A stretch of 64,000 nt of DNA from Labyrinthula sp. Ha. Lineage: Eukaryota > Sar > Bigyra > Labyrinthulida > Labyrinthulaceae. The stretch lies in NCBI GenBank assembly GCA_015227615.1, contig JAALGZ010000039.1:1-64000 (forward strand), given 5' to 3'. Below the pieces are notes generated by a model. The model ran no database searches and was not told the DNA's origin. It saw only the letters and a program-made list of their open reading frames with translations. Position 1 is the stretch's first letter. Each line of letters begins with the position of its first letter. Positions 32,348-43,773 of this stretch are shown here, piece after piece. Position numbers and translations under genes: made by a program.

Positions 32348-33451
32348 ATGAACCGACAAGAGGTATCTTGTGAGTTACCTTACCTGCAGGAAGATGGAAA
32401 ATGCGAGACTACTTTGTTTAATTACTACGATCCCTTTCTTACCTGGCTAAGAGTACTGGCAATTTTCGAGTATGGATTACTGCTGCTGATGTTCATTGCA
32501 ACACTTTTTGTTTATATTCGGAGTCATCTTAAAAATATTTCTTCAAGCGGACGCCCAGCAACTGAAAGACAAAACCTCTTTTTCCGATATAATGTTGGAT
32601 GTCTTTTGTTTTCCGCATTGGGTATGGCTGGAATACTTTTTTACTCATACAATGATTTCTTGCTCACCTTAGATGTTTCAAGTGAAGAAGGGAAAAGTAC
32701 AGTACTTGGTGTATTTATTGGCTGCAACTGTTTATTCGAATCTAGTTTCCTTTTCTTACCTGTGCTCAAAGAGATTATGGGTTCATTCACACTCACAGAA
32801 AAAGAAGAAAGAACTTTTTATATGGGAATTAGAGCAGGTTTAGCGTACCCAATTTTTTCTTCCGTAGTTCTTTACCTACTCGGTCAGCAGTCGTTTACTT
32901 TTTCTTTTTTCTTGACTTACTGCTTTCTCAGTTTTTTACCACAAACTGTTCTATTATTGTGTTTACTTTTACAAATAGTTGATACAGTACTTGATGGACT
33001 TTATGATTTGAAACAAAGGTATGAAGAAAACTCAAAAGTCGAAGGTTCGTCGATTCGTAAGAATTCCCTAGCTAATCTCTGTGTAAAACTCAAGTATTAT
33101 AAATATAGTGTCATTTTTCAAAGTATTGTATTTTGTGTTTCTATGTCCTTTTTATGCCTATTTGCAATAAACGTTGGTCGAGGATTGTTGTTATATTATA
33201 CTATTTATGTTTTATTCGCTGGTCAATCTTCTTTTTTTACCTTTTTTGTATATAGCAGGTATCTTTTCCCAAGATCTAGAAGATGTGTTAGTTCTGGAGT
33301 TTTAGAAGGAGAGTTTAATTTAAGAAGTCGATTAGGTGGATTGAGAAGTAGTGTTGAAAAAATACGAATGAGCTTTATAGCTTTTCGAGAGAGCACAGAC
33401 TATTCGAATACAGAGAATCCATATGTTGTTGTTGTGCACAGGCTTGTTTAA
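32348..33451 (+). CDS. Seven-transmembrane protein of unknown family
   Basis: This 367-residue protein has seven hydrophobic segments at about 35-57, 82-101, 118-141, 160-180, 183-210, 252-276 and 279-306. A polar N-terminus of about 30 residues with two Cys (C8, C19) precedes them, and a basic, Ser/Arg-rich tail of about 60 residues follows. Lys/Arg-rich loops lie after helix 1 and before helix 6, and the C-terminal tail is basic, which suggests an outside N-terminus and inside C-terminus, as in G-protein-coupled receptors. I see no DRY or NPxxY motif and do not recognise a family, so a receptor role is only a possibility. A TATAAAA-like run lies just 5' of the ATG. It is isolated between two deserts. 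Confidence 0.8.
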   Translation: MNRQEVSCELPYLQEDGKCETTLFNYYDPFLTWLRVLAIFEYGLLLLMFIATLFVYIRSHLKNISSSGRPATERQNLFFRYNVGCLLFSALGMAGILFYSYNDFLLTLDVSSEEGKSTVLGVFIGCNCLFESSFLFLPVLKEIMGSFTLTEKEERTFYMGIRAGLAYPIFSSVVLYLLGQQSFTFSFFLTYCFLSFLPQTVLLLCLLLQIVDTVLDGLYDLKQRYEENSKVEGSSIRKNSLANLCVKLKYYKYSVIFQSIVFCVSMSFLCLFAINVGRGLLLYYTIYVLFAGQSSFFTFFVYSRYLFPRSRRCVSSGVLEGEFNLRSRLGGLRSSVEKIRMSFIAFRESTDYSNTENPYVVVVHRLV

Positions 33452-36400
33452 TGTATTTGTTTTTCGTTATTATTATTGTTTCCTGTTTATTAATTAGTGC
33501 CATTGCTCTACTAACAATGATGCACCGATGCAGTCGTATAATAGATTTAGTCATTTGTTTTGTATAAAACCAGGTATTTGTTTTAAATAGCAATTGTTCA
33601 TATATTTTGCTTTTGCTCCCTTTATTGATATAAGCGGCGCAACATTTACCTTAGAATGAAGGACTTTAGTATGAGAAAGCATTTTCTTCTGCAAACGTGT
33701 GAAAATGTGGTTTTCCAGCTAAGTTGAAGAATGTGTTTGTACTGGGCAGCATTAAGGAGACATGTTCCGACAGCATCAACAGCTTAGCAGCTGGTGTGGT
33801 CGAACCAACTATTTTCCCCGGTTTTTTGTTCGTATGGAATCAACTGGCTAGTCCAAAATAGAAGAAATCCATTCAGACTGGAAGGAAGAGGTCTAAGAAA
33901 AAGCTGCAAAGTGCACTAAACATCACATTAGAAAAAGCTAGGTATATCCTGTATTCACTTCTTTACTAGGTGACTATAGTGTCATGGTATATTTCACCAG
34001 TACCGCTAATGCCAGGCAATGAGTACCTTGGTTTCTGTCAGCTGAAGAGATGAACCTTGCTTCCTTGGTCTAAGCTAAGTGTTTGAAAATTATTGTACAG
34101 GTGGCCTTTATTTAAATGCAATACGTCTATGAACCTAAACATACATTAAGGGCTGCATAACTCGAGCCAGGTTCAATTTGAGAAAAGGAACTCGCTTATG
34201 AGAGCATAAGCATCAATAATTTTAGAATTAGTCAGGGTATTCCCCAACATCAAGTTTCCCTAATGTATGCTTCCATGAAAAATTGACGCAAGAAAATAGA
34301 TTGTCAATTACTCAAGTGGGTTTGGTGAGTAGTATTTCATTTGCATTTTTGAGCTTCCCAATACAAAACATCTAAGACATTTTAAGAAATGCCAACTTAT
34401 TCCAACGCCATTGTGATCGATGCTGATAGCAAACTTGGTGCTATATAGAAGTCAGAGTTAAGCTAGAAGAAACATAATGTAACGGAATCTAATCTTATAA
34501 CTTAAAAACTAGTAAGAATCAGTGATATCTTATATTGTCGTTGGCGAAAGGATCCTCCTAACTAGGGCTGCATGGTGAGTCTGCGATATTTTACTGGTGA
34601 AACTATCCACGCTATTTTTCTCGATGATGGATTCGGATGCTGCCAATATTTTATTCGATTATTCCTAGTCATTGGCTATCACAACAAAACTGGAGCCATA
34701 TGACACAGTTATAGTCGCAAATTGTTTATTGATATTCACAACCAAGAAAATCAGTTGATTATTGAGAATTTTCACCTAATTAAATGCCTATACATGATTA
34801 CACAGTCCCTGCCCTAAACTAACTTCAACATTAAATCTGTAGTTGGACACACAAATGAGAAGGTATCTGAAGTATGTGAATGCTAGCTGTTTGTATAAAA
34901 TAGAGCAAGTGTAGCGGTTTCCAACGTCTTGATATATAAATAAACCCAATTGTGGATCAAGTGGCAGGTGACAGCCAATATACCACTCTGCAATGTAATT
35001 CAACTACCTGAATCCATGAAACGAATGTTTCTTGTCATGCTGAAAGTAATGTACCATTTTAGTCCTTTTCCTAAAATAATGGCGTAAGCATGATATCTTG
35101 GCACTAGATGCAACTAGATCGAAATAATAACACTAGAATTTGAGAGTGAATAAGTGTGCTGGGTACTTTGGTGGATATTCGCAATATAAGTTACAATTCT
35201 CTAAATAAAAGCTTATTCATGTCCTTACACTTAAATGGTCTACTTTTTGTTCCTATGCTGTATCTGTCAATGTTCTATGAAAGCTTGAACTATTCTTGTA
35301 GCTCCTTTTGCAAGTCTTACAAGTTTTCTGTGCAATACGCAGAGCCATCTACCTCGTGGCTTAATGTGTATGTATATTTGGATCGACCAGGGAATTTATC
35401 GAGTAACTTCTACTCGCTATCTTGATGTATATGATGACCTTACCTATCTTCATGTATATTTATAGGAAAAGATGTAGTACCTAACAAAGTTCCTCATATG
35501 ATTTAGCTGTTTTTTACTAAAACTTTTCCTGAAGGTTTTGTACCGACATATGGTTCAAATTGATTCTCTATCACCTTCTAGTTTCCAGAGTATATGGTTA
35601 ACGGAGCTTTAGCTTACTTAATTTGAAGCAGCTTATTTTATTAAATTGTTCAATGCCTGAATCAACTGACTCTTTTATATCATAGATGCTTTTAGCAATA
35701 GCTAAACCTGTTCTTTCAGGCCTTTAGTTTGGAATGCGACCGTAGCCAACGTATGGTGCGATTTTGTTTTTTAGAATAAGCCAAATCTATACGCTTAAAA
35801 AAGTTTTGGCATTTAATTTTAAAATAGTTTACAACATCTATTTATTTTTGGGAGTGGGTGTTCCCGGTGTTTGAAATATCGAGACCTAAGTTACATTTAC
35901 AAGTTTGTAATCAACTAATAAACCAAAGGACTTAGTCGGCCGGCGCGCAGAAAAGAAATAGAGTATTATAAAGTGAATAGTTAATATTTAATCTAAACCC
36001 TAACTGCATCTAATAACCACATTAGCAGATAAGAAACAAGAACTAATAAGAGCCACCAGCTGGTTTTTATCGATAAGCTCAAAGTAGAATATTAAATATA
36101 CCAAATTTTAGCCGCTGTTTCACACTAAAAGTATGTTGTGTCATTGACAATTATGAAAAACGATAATTAGAACAGTTTGACATATAGTCTCGTTTTTAGT
36201 GCCCCCTATTAGTTTCTTCTTTGTTGAATTCTACTCTGGAAAAGACAGAATATATATGCCTGACCATAGTGAAGAACCAAAAGTTTTTGAATTAAGTCCT
36301 CGAACTTAAGGGCGTAAATTATCAATTTTACTACATCAGCTCCAGGGTCAAAATATGATTATAAAAAACATCTTTATATTGAGATCTAGATGCAATCTCT

Positions 36401-37890
36401 GGCATTTACAAATTTATTCTTCCAGTTAGAGCATGGTCCAGTATTTTTGGCCATTTGTGGCCATGGTCTCAGCTTACTTATTCTAAAGAGTATTTAGAGG
36501 AAACCTGGAGAAACTATAAAGAGTTATATTTACATTACAGTGCTTATTTTTATTTGGTATTTGAGCTCAATAATATACATGACGGGAATATCTTTGACTT
36601 CCTGCTCAGCCCAGTCTAATCTTGTGATTAAATAAAATTATCCTTTCAATATAATCATTAGATTATAGTACCGCATAGCTTAAACCCAAAAACAGAACTA
36701 TGTTTAATAATTTGAAACCTATAAGTATATTTGTATATACTTTGATTCTTGTCAGACCACTTGCAGAACTTAATGTATGACTCCTGTTCTAGTTGATCGG
36801 TTTCTTACAGGCCATATGTTCTAGTGATTTGGACTCCAATACGTATCATACAGCGCTAAATTTCCTAAAACAAGAAATCATGGCAGAGCTCCCTCTATTG
36901 GTCTTTGTCCTTAAGAAAAGAGGAGATAATGGGATAGATAAAACGGACTTTATGCAAATAATCTGCACCGGACGCAATGTTTGAAGTTTACCGACACATT
37001 CTTTGCAACTAGTTACAAAGTACTAGAAAATCATCTCATACACTTCAGAAAAGAAAACAAAAGATATTGTGACATAAAGGTGAGAATGTCAACAAGATAT
37101 AGTTTAGCTGAAACATGTAGGAATATGTTCTAGTTTGTAATAAGCATGATTTATGGTCAGATAGTTGGGGTTTACATTTTCCAAACAATGTTACTAAATT
37201 ACATAGTAAATCGATTGAGCAAAATACTTAACTACCGAAGCTTCTTTTGAAGTTAAAGAAGCTAAGTCAAGACCTAATGGGCTCAGCTTTGGCATTGACT
37301 ACTACCTTTGCCGTTGAATAACTTTAATAAATAAAACATTTGAGCTATAGACATATATGAGTATATCATGTTTTTATTACAACCGAATCTAGATTTATTT
37401 TTTCTTTAAGAATGTTAGTCTTAGCTTCCTGCCCAGAATATTTTGTCTTCCTCTGTTTTATCTGGTACTGCCTCTCAGTTAATTACTGATTGCCTTCATT
37501 TTTTAGCATATTTCTCTTCTTTGACTATTTTTTGAACATGAATATATGAAATCAGATGGATATTTTTGATTTCGCGTGACATATGGGATTAAAATGCTTT
37601 TAATTTCGTCGGTCTTAGGTTCTACGAATTATGTACAAAAAGATAATTACCTGATGTGATTTAAGTGTTAATTTTCTTTTTAGTGTTATGATCATTTTTT
37701 ATTTCTCAATCTCTAATATATATATATATATATATTTATTTATATTGTGAGATTGAATCAATCAATCAGAAATAGTGGAATCTTACTGAGTAACCTGTAT
37801 GAAATCTATCCCTAGTTTTAGACTATTGAAGAATATTATACCAACGGTGCATTACCAGATGCAAGGAGAATCACCAAAATTGAAGAGGCT
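33452..37890. other. Gene desert (about 4.4 kb)
   Basis: No gene is recognised. A run of alternating AT lies at 37716-37735, about 155 bases before the importin start. Short frames such as 35156-35425 (89 codons) show no convincing similarity. Confidence 0.55.
37716..37735 (+). repeat. AT dinucleotide microsatellite
   Basis: An uninterrupted AT repeat of ten units lies upstream of the importin gene. It may be part of its promoter region but is common in DNA of this composition. Confidence 0.7.
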
Positions 37891-40800
37891 ATGGAACATC
37901 TTCCAGAAATCCTTACAAACACATTAAACCCAAATCCAGAGATCCGGAATCAAGCTGAAAACCAACTTTCACAACTAAAACAAGAAAATGGGTTTATAAT
38001 ATCACTTCTCAAGCTAGCAGGAACTCCATCAACAGACGAAACAATCAAACTCTCCGCCACCATTCAGTTGAAGAATGCAGTTAAGAAACTTTGGCCAACT
38101 AAATTTCGGTTGGAAAATAACTTACAGAGACAAAACAATAACCAACCTCTCTCCACATTATTGGGAGACGATGAAGCAGCACTTTTCAAGGATAACTTTT
38201 TCGAAGCACTCGTCAAATCTTTAAGAAACAAACAGATCACAAAACTGCTTGGTGATATCTTATCTCTTGTTGCCAAGAATGATTTTCCAAATAAATGGAA
38301 GTCGCTTTCGGTCACTCTTTATAATAATCTGGACAATCCAAACAACTTAGATAATTGTCTTGCTTCTCTTATCTGTCTTGAATTATTAGCGAAACTTCAA
38401 TTAGCTGAAATTGAAGAGATTGTTAACAAACAGTTATTCAAACCGTTAACTAAATTTGCTCAACGACTAACTTCCCTTTCGAGTGACTCAGAAGAATTTT
38501 GGCCATTGAGTCAATACGTTTCAAAAATATTTTTTCACAGTGTTCGATTTTCTCTCCCCAAGATACTATTAGAACCCGAATGTATAAAAATTTGGTTGAG
38601 TTTCCTATGCTTTTGTATTAACATGATAAGAAAAGATGATCCTAAGAGTTTGTATGAAAATATAGACGTAAATCTAAAGAGAAAGGAACCGCAATGGGTT
38701 GCCTGCAAATACTGCTCTAAGTCACTCTATAGAGTTCTAGACAAACATGGATTTAAGCAGTACATTGGACAACAAAATCATATTTTTGCTGCTACATATC
38801 AGGAAATTGGACAGGATGGACAATCCTTGTTCACAAGGAGTCTAATGTCCATGTTGCACATCCTAGAAACCTACATAAACAAAGCGTATTGCACTGATGT
38901 GGTTTTAAATCAAGCAATCAACTTTGTATCAAGGGCCTCTAATTTATCAATAGGTTTTAAAATTATAAAACCACACCTGAATGTGTTTTTTGGAAAAGTG
39001 ATGTTTCCTTTATTACGGATAAAACCAAAAGACCTTGAAATGTGGTATACAGATGCAGCTCAGTTTGTGAGGGATAAGTTTAGTTATTCATACTTACTGA
39101 CCATAGGAAGGGACCCCTCTGGAGCATCTGAAAATTTTATAGAGGAGTTAACACAATCTAGAACACAATACGTGATTAAAGATTTGTTTTCTTTGCTGAA
39201 TTCGTATGTTACAAATGAGCAAAGTGTTTCTTCGCTTGAAGAATTTGTAGCAGAATACAAATACTTTTTTGAGGTTGTGAAATTTGACATGAACCAGGGG
39301 AAGTTACTACAATTCCAAGCTGCAGTCAATAAGACAGCTGCTTACATCGCCCTTGAAGAGTCTGCTGAATCTTTATTTTTTCAATCCGTTCAATCTAGTG
39401 GGTTTGAGCTAGGTGCTTTACTAGAAAGTGAACTTTTAAATGGGATGAAGAATCAATTGGGTTTTGTTCGGTTTCACACTTGTCGAACAATCACTAAGCT
39501 AATCAAGACAAATGAAAAAAACAAACAAGTTGGGATCCAATCCCAAATTCCAGAAAATTTAGTACAAAGTTGCACACAATCTATATTACAACTGCTAGAA
39601 GATCCGGATGTGCCAGTTAAAGTCCAAGCTTGTGTTTCTCTTTCGGCATTAGTTAAAACTGCCAACGAAACTGTCTTAAAAACATGTGCCCAGCATTTAG
39701 AGAAAGTAATTCAACTTTTATTAGCCCTGAATCAGAAAATTGTTGTTGAAGAGATTTTCGAGACCCTCCAGACGCTCATTGGAAGATTTTCAAATCAAAT
39801 GGCTCCAATGTCTGTAGTACTCTTAAATAACTTGGGCAAGTCTTTTGAAGAGTATTACATCGCTGCAAGGAACAATATAGGCAAAGAAATTGACACATCT
39901 GAGCCGGACACGGAACTTGCAGCTGTGGATTGTTTGAGCGCGATGAATGAACTTATCAGTTCTGTTGGAGTTCAGGAAAATGGGGTTATGCATACCCGGC
40001 AGAACTTTGAGTGTGTATGGCCTAGTTTACAAATTATATTGTTTGACCTTGAGAATTCTAAACTTATTCAGCAGGCGACAAGAAATGGATACTCACTTGA
40101 TGCGGAGAAGCAGTTGTTTGACTCTGGAAGGATTAATTTTACTCTCTCTGGGGAAATGGAATCCGTTTATGGTGGAATTGATACTATAGATTACTTACAG
40201 ACTGCTCTAGAGACCGTCAGAATATCCACCTTTTATGGAAAGTTTGTGCCTAAGGTGTTATGGAGAATTCTTCCCTATATTTATTTGCACTATACGACCT
40301 GGGGGGAAGATTATACTGTTGACTTTGCTAATACTCTGGAGAACATGATCCACTACGATCCTGAAAGTTTACTGGATCCTAATATTCAGTTTGCAGAGAA
40401 CATGATTTGTAAAAAATCTAATCTTGAGATACTTTTGGATTTCGTTGATGCGGGTCTTATGAAATCTGATGATTTTATCTCTGAAGTTGATAAAGTAGGA
40501 ATTTTGACTATGCTACAAACTTTGGTAGAACTTCCACAACTACGTGGAAGACTGGATCAGTTGATGCCAAAGTTCTTAGAACTGATTCTCAATCTACTTC
40601 GAACTTTTGAGAACGCTATCTTTCGAGCTCATGTTGTACTTTTTCTTTCAAGTTGTATAATTTACAACTCTGAAATAGTGTTTTCTTTCTTTGGGAAGTT
40701 AGAAAACGGGCAAGATACTTTTTTAAAGATTCTTTCAGTTTGGTTTAAGAGTGTAAAAAGACTTCAAACATTTGGTGAACAAAAAGTTTGTTACTTGGGG

Positions 40801-41472
40801 TTTGCCTCATTGCTTCCAATGGAGTTTCCTGTGGAGATTAAAAAAAAGTTACTTTCGAAAATTGTTTGGTTGACTATTTCCTTAGACCAACTACAAAGAA
40901 GAAAAACAGAATATAAAGCAAAAGAAAAAGAACAGAATGATCAACTTGCAGCTGGAAATTTTAAGAATTTGAAATATGAAGATGATGACAATATGTTTAT
41001 GAACAACCAAATGCTATCACCTCAAGATGTCCCAGAAGATTTGAATGTGATCAGTTCAATGAACACCAATGCTTTAGATGAAACAAAGCAGGAGCTACAA
41101 AATTTAGTGCAATTTGTGGCAGCTCATGAAAAAACAGCATTTGAGCAGCATATTTCAGGTACTGGACATCAAAACAGATTTCAAGATACTGAAGGGTATT
41201 TTAATGATTTTGATGACAATAGTTCTGGCTCTGTAGCTTCTAATCAAGAAGACCCTTTTATTCATTTTGATGAGGAGGATGAGTTTGATGATGAAGAAGG
41301 TCCATTGGATGAAGTTGATGAGAAGTTGTTTTTATTCATGAGTCTTTCAAAATGTACAGAACCTGCTAAGAAAAGTTTTAATGAAGCTATGCAGAAATTG
41401 GGTTTGGAGTATCAGGAAATATTACGGACTAGTTATGAATCAGGAAAACGGGCTGCTGAGGGTACAAAATGA
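37891..41472 (+). CDS. Importin-7/8-type karyopherin (importin beta superfamily)
   Basis: This 1193-residue HEAT-repeat protein starts MEHLPEILTNTLNPNPEIRN, the helix pair that opens the importin-N domain, and TIQLKNAVKKLWP follows at about 57-69. The body is helical with further landmarks such as QAINFVSRASNL and VQACVSLSALVKT, and an acidic, poorly ordered region lies near the C-terminus (EDDDN near 1030; DEEDEFDDEEG near 1127-1140). This order fits IPO7/IPO8 and yeast Sxm1/Nmd5, which carry ribosomal proteins, histones and other cargo into the nucleus under Ran control. It is about 150 residues longer than the human proteins. It is a single exon starting at the first ATG. Its stop is 10 bases from that of the convergent RbfA-like gene. 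Confidence 0.9.
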   Translation: MEHLPEILTNTLNPNPEIRNQAENQLSQLKQENGFIISLLKLAGTPSTDETIKLSATIQLKNAVKKLWPTKFRLENNLQRQNNNQPLSTLLGDDEAALFKDNFFEALVKSLRNKQITKLLGDILSLVAKNDFPNKWKSLSVTLYNNLDNPNNLDNCLASLICLELLAKLQLAEIEEIVNKQLFKPLTKFAQRLTSLSSDSEEFWPLSQYVSKIFFHSVRFSLPKILLEPECIKIWLSFLCFCINMIRKDDPKSLYENIDVNLKRKEPQWVACKYCSKSLYRVLDKHGFKQYIGQQNHIFAATYQEIGQDGQSLFTRSLMSMLHILETYINKAYCTDVVLNQAINFVSRASNLSIGFKIIKPHLNVFFGKVMFPLLRIKPKDLEMWYTDAAQFVRDKFSYSYLLTIGRDPSGASENFIEELTQSRTQYVIKDLFSLLNSYVTNEQSVSSLEEFVAEYKYFFEVVKFDMNQGKLLQFQAAVNKTAAYIALEESAESLFFQSVQSSGFELGALLESELLNGMKNQLGFVRFHTCRTITKLIKTNEKNKQVGIQSQIPENLVQSCTQSILQLLEDPDVPVKVQACVSLSALVKTANETVLKTCAQHLEKVIQLLLALNQKIVVEEIFETLQTLIGRFSNQMAPMSVVLLNNLGKSFEEYYIAARNNIGKEIDTSEPDTELAAVDCLSAMNELISSVGVQENGVMHTRQNFECVWPSLQIILFDLENSKLIQQATRNGYSLDAEKQLFDSGRINFTLSGEMESVYGGIDTIDYLQTALETVRISTFYGKFVPKVLWRILPYIYLHYTTWGEDYTVDFANTLENMIHYDPESLLDPNIQFAENMICKKSNLEILLDFVDAGLMKSDDFISEVDKVGILTMLQTLVELPQLRGRLDQLMPKFLELILNLLRTFENAIFRAHVVLFLSSCIIYNSEIVFSFFGKLENGQDTFLKILSVWFKSVKRLQTFGEQKVCYLGFASLLPMEFPVEIKKKLLSKIVWLTISLDQLQRRKTEYKAKEKEQNDQLAAGNFKNLKYEDDDNMFMNNQMLSPQDVPEDLNVISSMNTNALDETKQELQNLVQFVAAHEKTAFEQHISGTGHQNRFQDTEGYFNDFDDNSSGSVASNQEDPFIHFDEEDEFDDEEGPLDEVDEKLFLFMSLSKCTEPAKKSFNEAMQKLGLEYQEILRTSYESGKRAAEGTK

Positions 41473-41482
41473 AAAAGTAGAT

Positions 41483-41917
41483 TTATTTGAAATTAGTCTG
41501 CTCAAAAGAGCGAGTAAATCTTATTGTTGGAGTTCGTCTAGAACCTAATCTTGATCCTACGTATAAACCTAGACTTTCTTTTAATCCCCATAAACTCTTT
41601 TCGATGTGGAAAAGTCGATAATCAGGTGTTTTTCTAGCAAGTACTGTATCAAATAGGTAAGTGTTTGGTAAGTCCCAGAAGATTTCCAAGTGTCTCATGT
41701 CTGTAGCAAACTTTGCCTTGGTTATGTTTATTGGTTCATCGCTGCCCAAATGTTTGATCAAAGCTTTGTTCAGGGTTGAAAAGTCTTGGTTAAAAAACAT
41801 AGATGCTATTTCTTCTGAAATTCTTTCATTAGCTCTTGTAAGACGTTTTTTATGACGAAATGTTTGGGCGGCTTCATTTCTTGCCAATTTTGAGAAAGCT
41901 CTTTTGTAATAGAACAT
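41483..41917 (-). CDS. RbfA-like organellar ribosome-binding factor
   Basis: This 144-residue protein matches the layout of ribosome-binding factor A. An N-terminal basic helix leads to RANERISEEIASMFF (like the R-x-x-x-x-I-x-x-E-I-A opening helix). Then come INITKAKFATDMRHLEIFWD (strands 1-2, the position of V-S-R-D-L-x-x-A-x-V), a helical stretch and GLYVGSRLGSRRTPTIRF (the final helix and strand, like R-x-x-L-x-x-x-x-x-L-R-x-x-P-x-L-x-F). RbfA binds the small ribosomal subunit during maturation. In a eukaryote it acts in mitochondria or plastids, and the Arg/Lys/Phe-rich N-terminus could serve as a targeting peptide. Similarity is distant, so the assignment is probable rather than certain. 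Confidence 0.6.
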   Translation of the reverse strand: MFYYKRAFSKLARNEAAQTFRHKKRLTRANERISEEIASMFFNQDFSTLNKALIKHLGSDEPINITKAKFATDMRHLEIFWDLPNTYLFDTVLARKTPDYRLFHIEKSLWGLKESLGLYVGSRLGSRRTPTIRFTRSFEQTNFK

Positions 41918-43738
41918 TTAACTCCAAACCTGGTAATGCACCATTTAATTGCAACAACACTGAGTCTGCAAGGGTCTGAAATCTGAGTGCTCGAATCAAT
42001 TCTGACTGATCTCCTCATACTAAATTTCCAGCAAAAAGTCAAAATGAAAGAATAGAATTGTTGTTATTATTTTTGTATATGTATTTTATATGTCTTCATA
42101 AAGCTGCACTCAAATTTTGCTCCTACACGCCATATTCTTTTGCCAAACAAGTCAAGTTAAATATCTTTTCAATGATACGCTTCCAGATTTTAATCTAATA
42201 TATACATACTTAATATACTATTTTAAATTTAGTTCTATTAATATTAACTAAATTACCTTTGAATGATATTTAGTTAGTTAACTCGAAAAATGCTACTCTT
42301 AGCAGCTGGTCACATCAATGTTGACACGAACAACAGCTCAGGAGCACCAAACCTTATCTGATAAAGATAAAAAGCACTTATTCAAAATATAATAAGTTTT
42401 TTAATAACAAATTAAGCATAAATATCAAGTAAATATTTATAGAACAATTAACACCCCAACACTAAACAGAGCGAAAAAGGTAAACTGAAGCTATAGCTAG
42501 CTGACTTAATAACTGATATGAAGCTGTTAGACTCTGTTCCTTAAGTAACTTTACAACTGAGTCTTGAATCATTGTATATTACCACTGGTACTAGGGCAAA
42601 CTGTAGTTTTCTAGTAGACTTCAGCGATTTTAGGGTAATCTAAAAAATTGAAAACATATATGAACATTCCCGAAAAGCCATGCTCAGGTTATGTTATTAA
42701 ATGATGTTAGTATTTATATCCAAGGCTCGAAATATAAATTATCAGACTGCTAAATATCTATATAATTTTTGAGTTTTCCTTAGCAGTGAAAGGTTCTTAT
42801 GCTAGGTTCATCTTAAAAGAGAGCCAGATCAGTACATAAGACCTCAATTCGGGTAATAAGTCAACTATAATGTTTCGAAAGAACAATAATTATTATCTGT
42901 GAGCACATAATAAAAAAACAGGTATCTTATCAGTGCTAAAATCGCTTGGTCTAAGAGTTTGGAATCTTTGTTTATCATTAGGATGGTATTACTATCCTAA
43001 CAATGTTTAGTGCTAAGAAAACTGAAAGGAGAGACAAGAAGATAAGAACCAAAGACGTTCGACTTTTCATTATATTCTATAAGTTGAAAAAACTTAGACA
43101 CAGAATAACCCAGATAAGGATACGAAAACCTAATTCTTGAATGTGTAAGGTTTATTCATCAGAGAGAGCACCTCTCCACTAATTAGATTTCTTCTGTGGT
43201 CTGATCGCGCTAGAATTTTGGTTACCAACAGTGTTAGCATTTTTCACTTTAAAATACCAAGTAAGCCTAGTTATATATCATATTTTATGGATTAAGATGC
43301 TGCTAAACGTTTTTAAATAACTAAAAAAACATTTGCAGTTGGTTAGTTTTTTGGTGGTCCTGATTTCTTGATAATATGTTTAAGATTTCAAACACACCTT
43401 TTTACATAATTCCATCATACCATTAAATGATGTTTGAAACTCAGTTGGCCATTTGGGCTAAAAAGTAAGAATCTATGGATCCTTCTCCGCATGAAGAATT
43501 TGGTAGCTCTTCTGCTACTTGTTATTTTAGTTTTTAACTAGAAACTAATATTTGTATTTAAAAAAAAATTAGTTTTTAAGAGGATGTACATTCTGCAGAC
43601 AATTGACCCCAATTTAAAGTTCCGGATGTTTATGTGATTCTAGTTCAGGATTAAGGTTAGAAAGGCGTAATCCTTGGAATGTTCAGTACTACCAATGAAA
43701 GAAATGATTGTTCGAACTTTTTCTAGTAAAACTAGGGA

Positions 43739-43773
43739 ATTTCTGCTAATTTTCTGCTAATTTTCTGCTAGTT
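43739..43773 (+). repeat. 11-bp tandem repeat, three units
   Basis: The unit TTTCTGCTAAT occurs three times in a row, the last one with one change (CTAG for CTAA). It is a short minisatellite-like run with no coding link. Confidence 0.6.

Noticed and set aside
33786-33810. Minus-strand GGTTCGACC, like a tRNA B box
   Set aside because: The flanking bases do not form a T-arm stem and there is no A box upstream.
35156-35425. 89-codon hydrophobic frame
   Set aside because: There is no recognisable domain, and frames of this length are expected several times by chance at this base composition.
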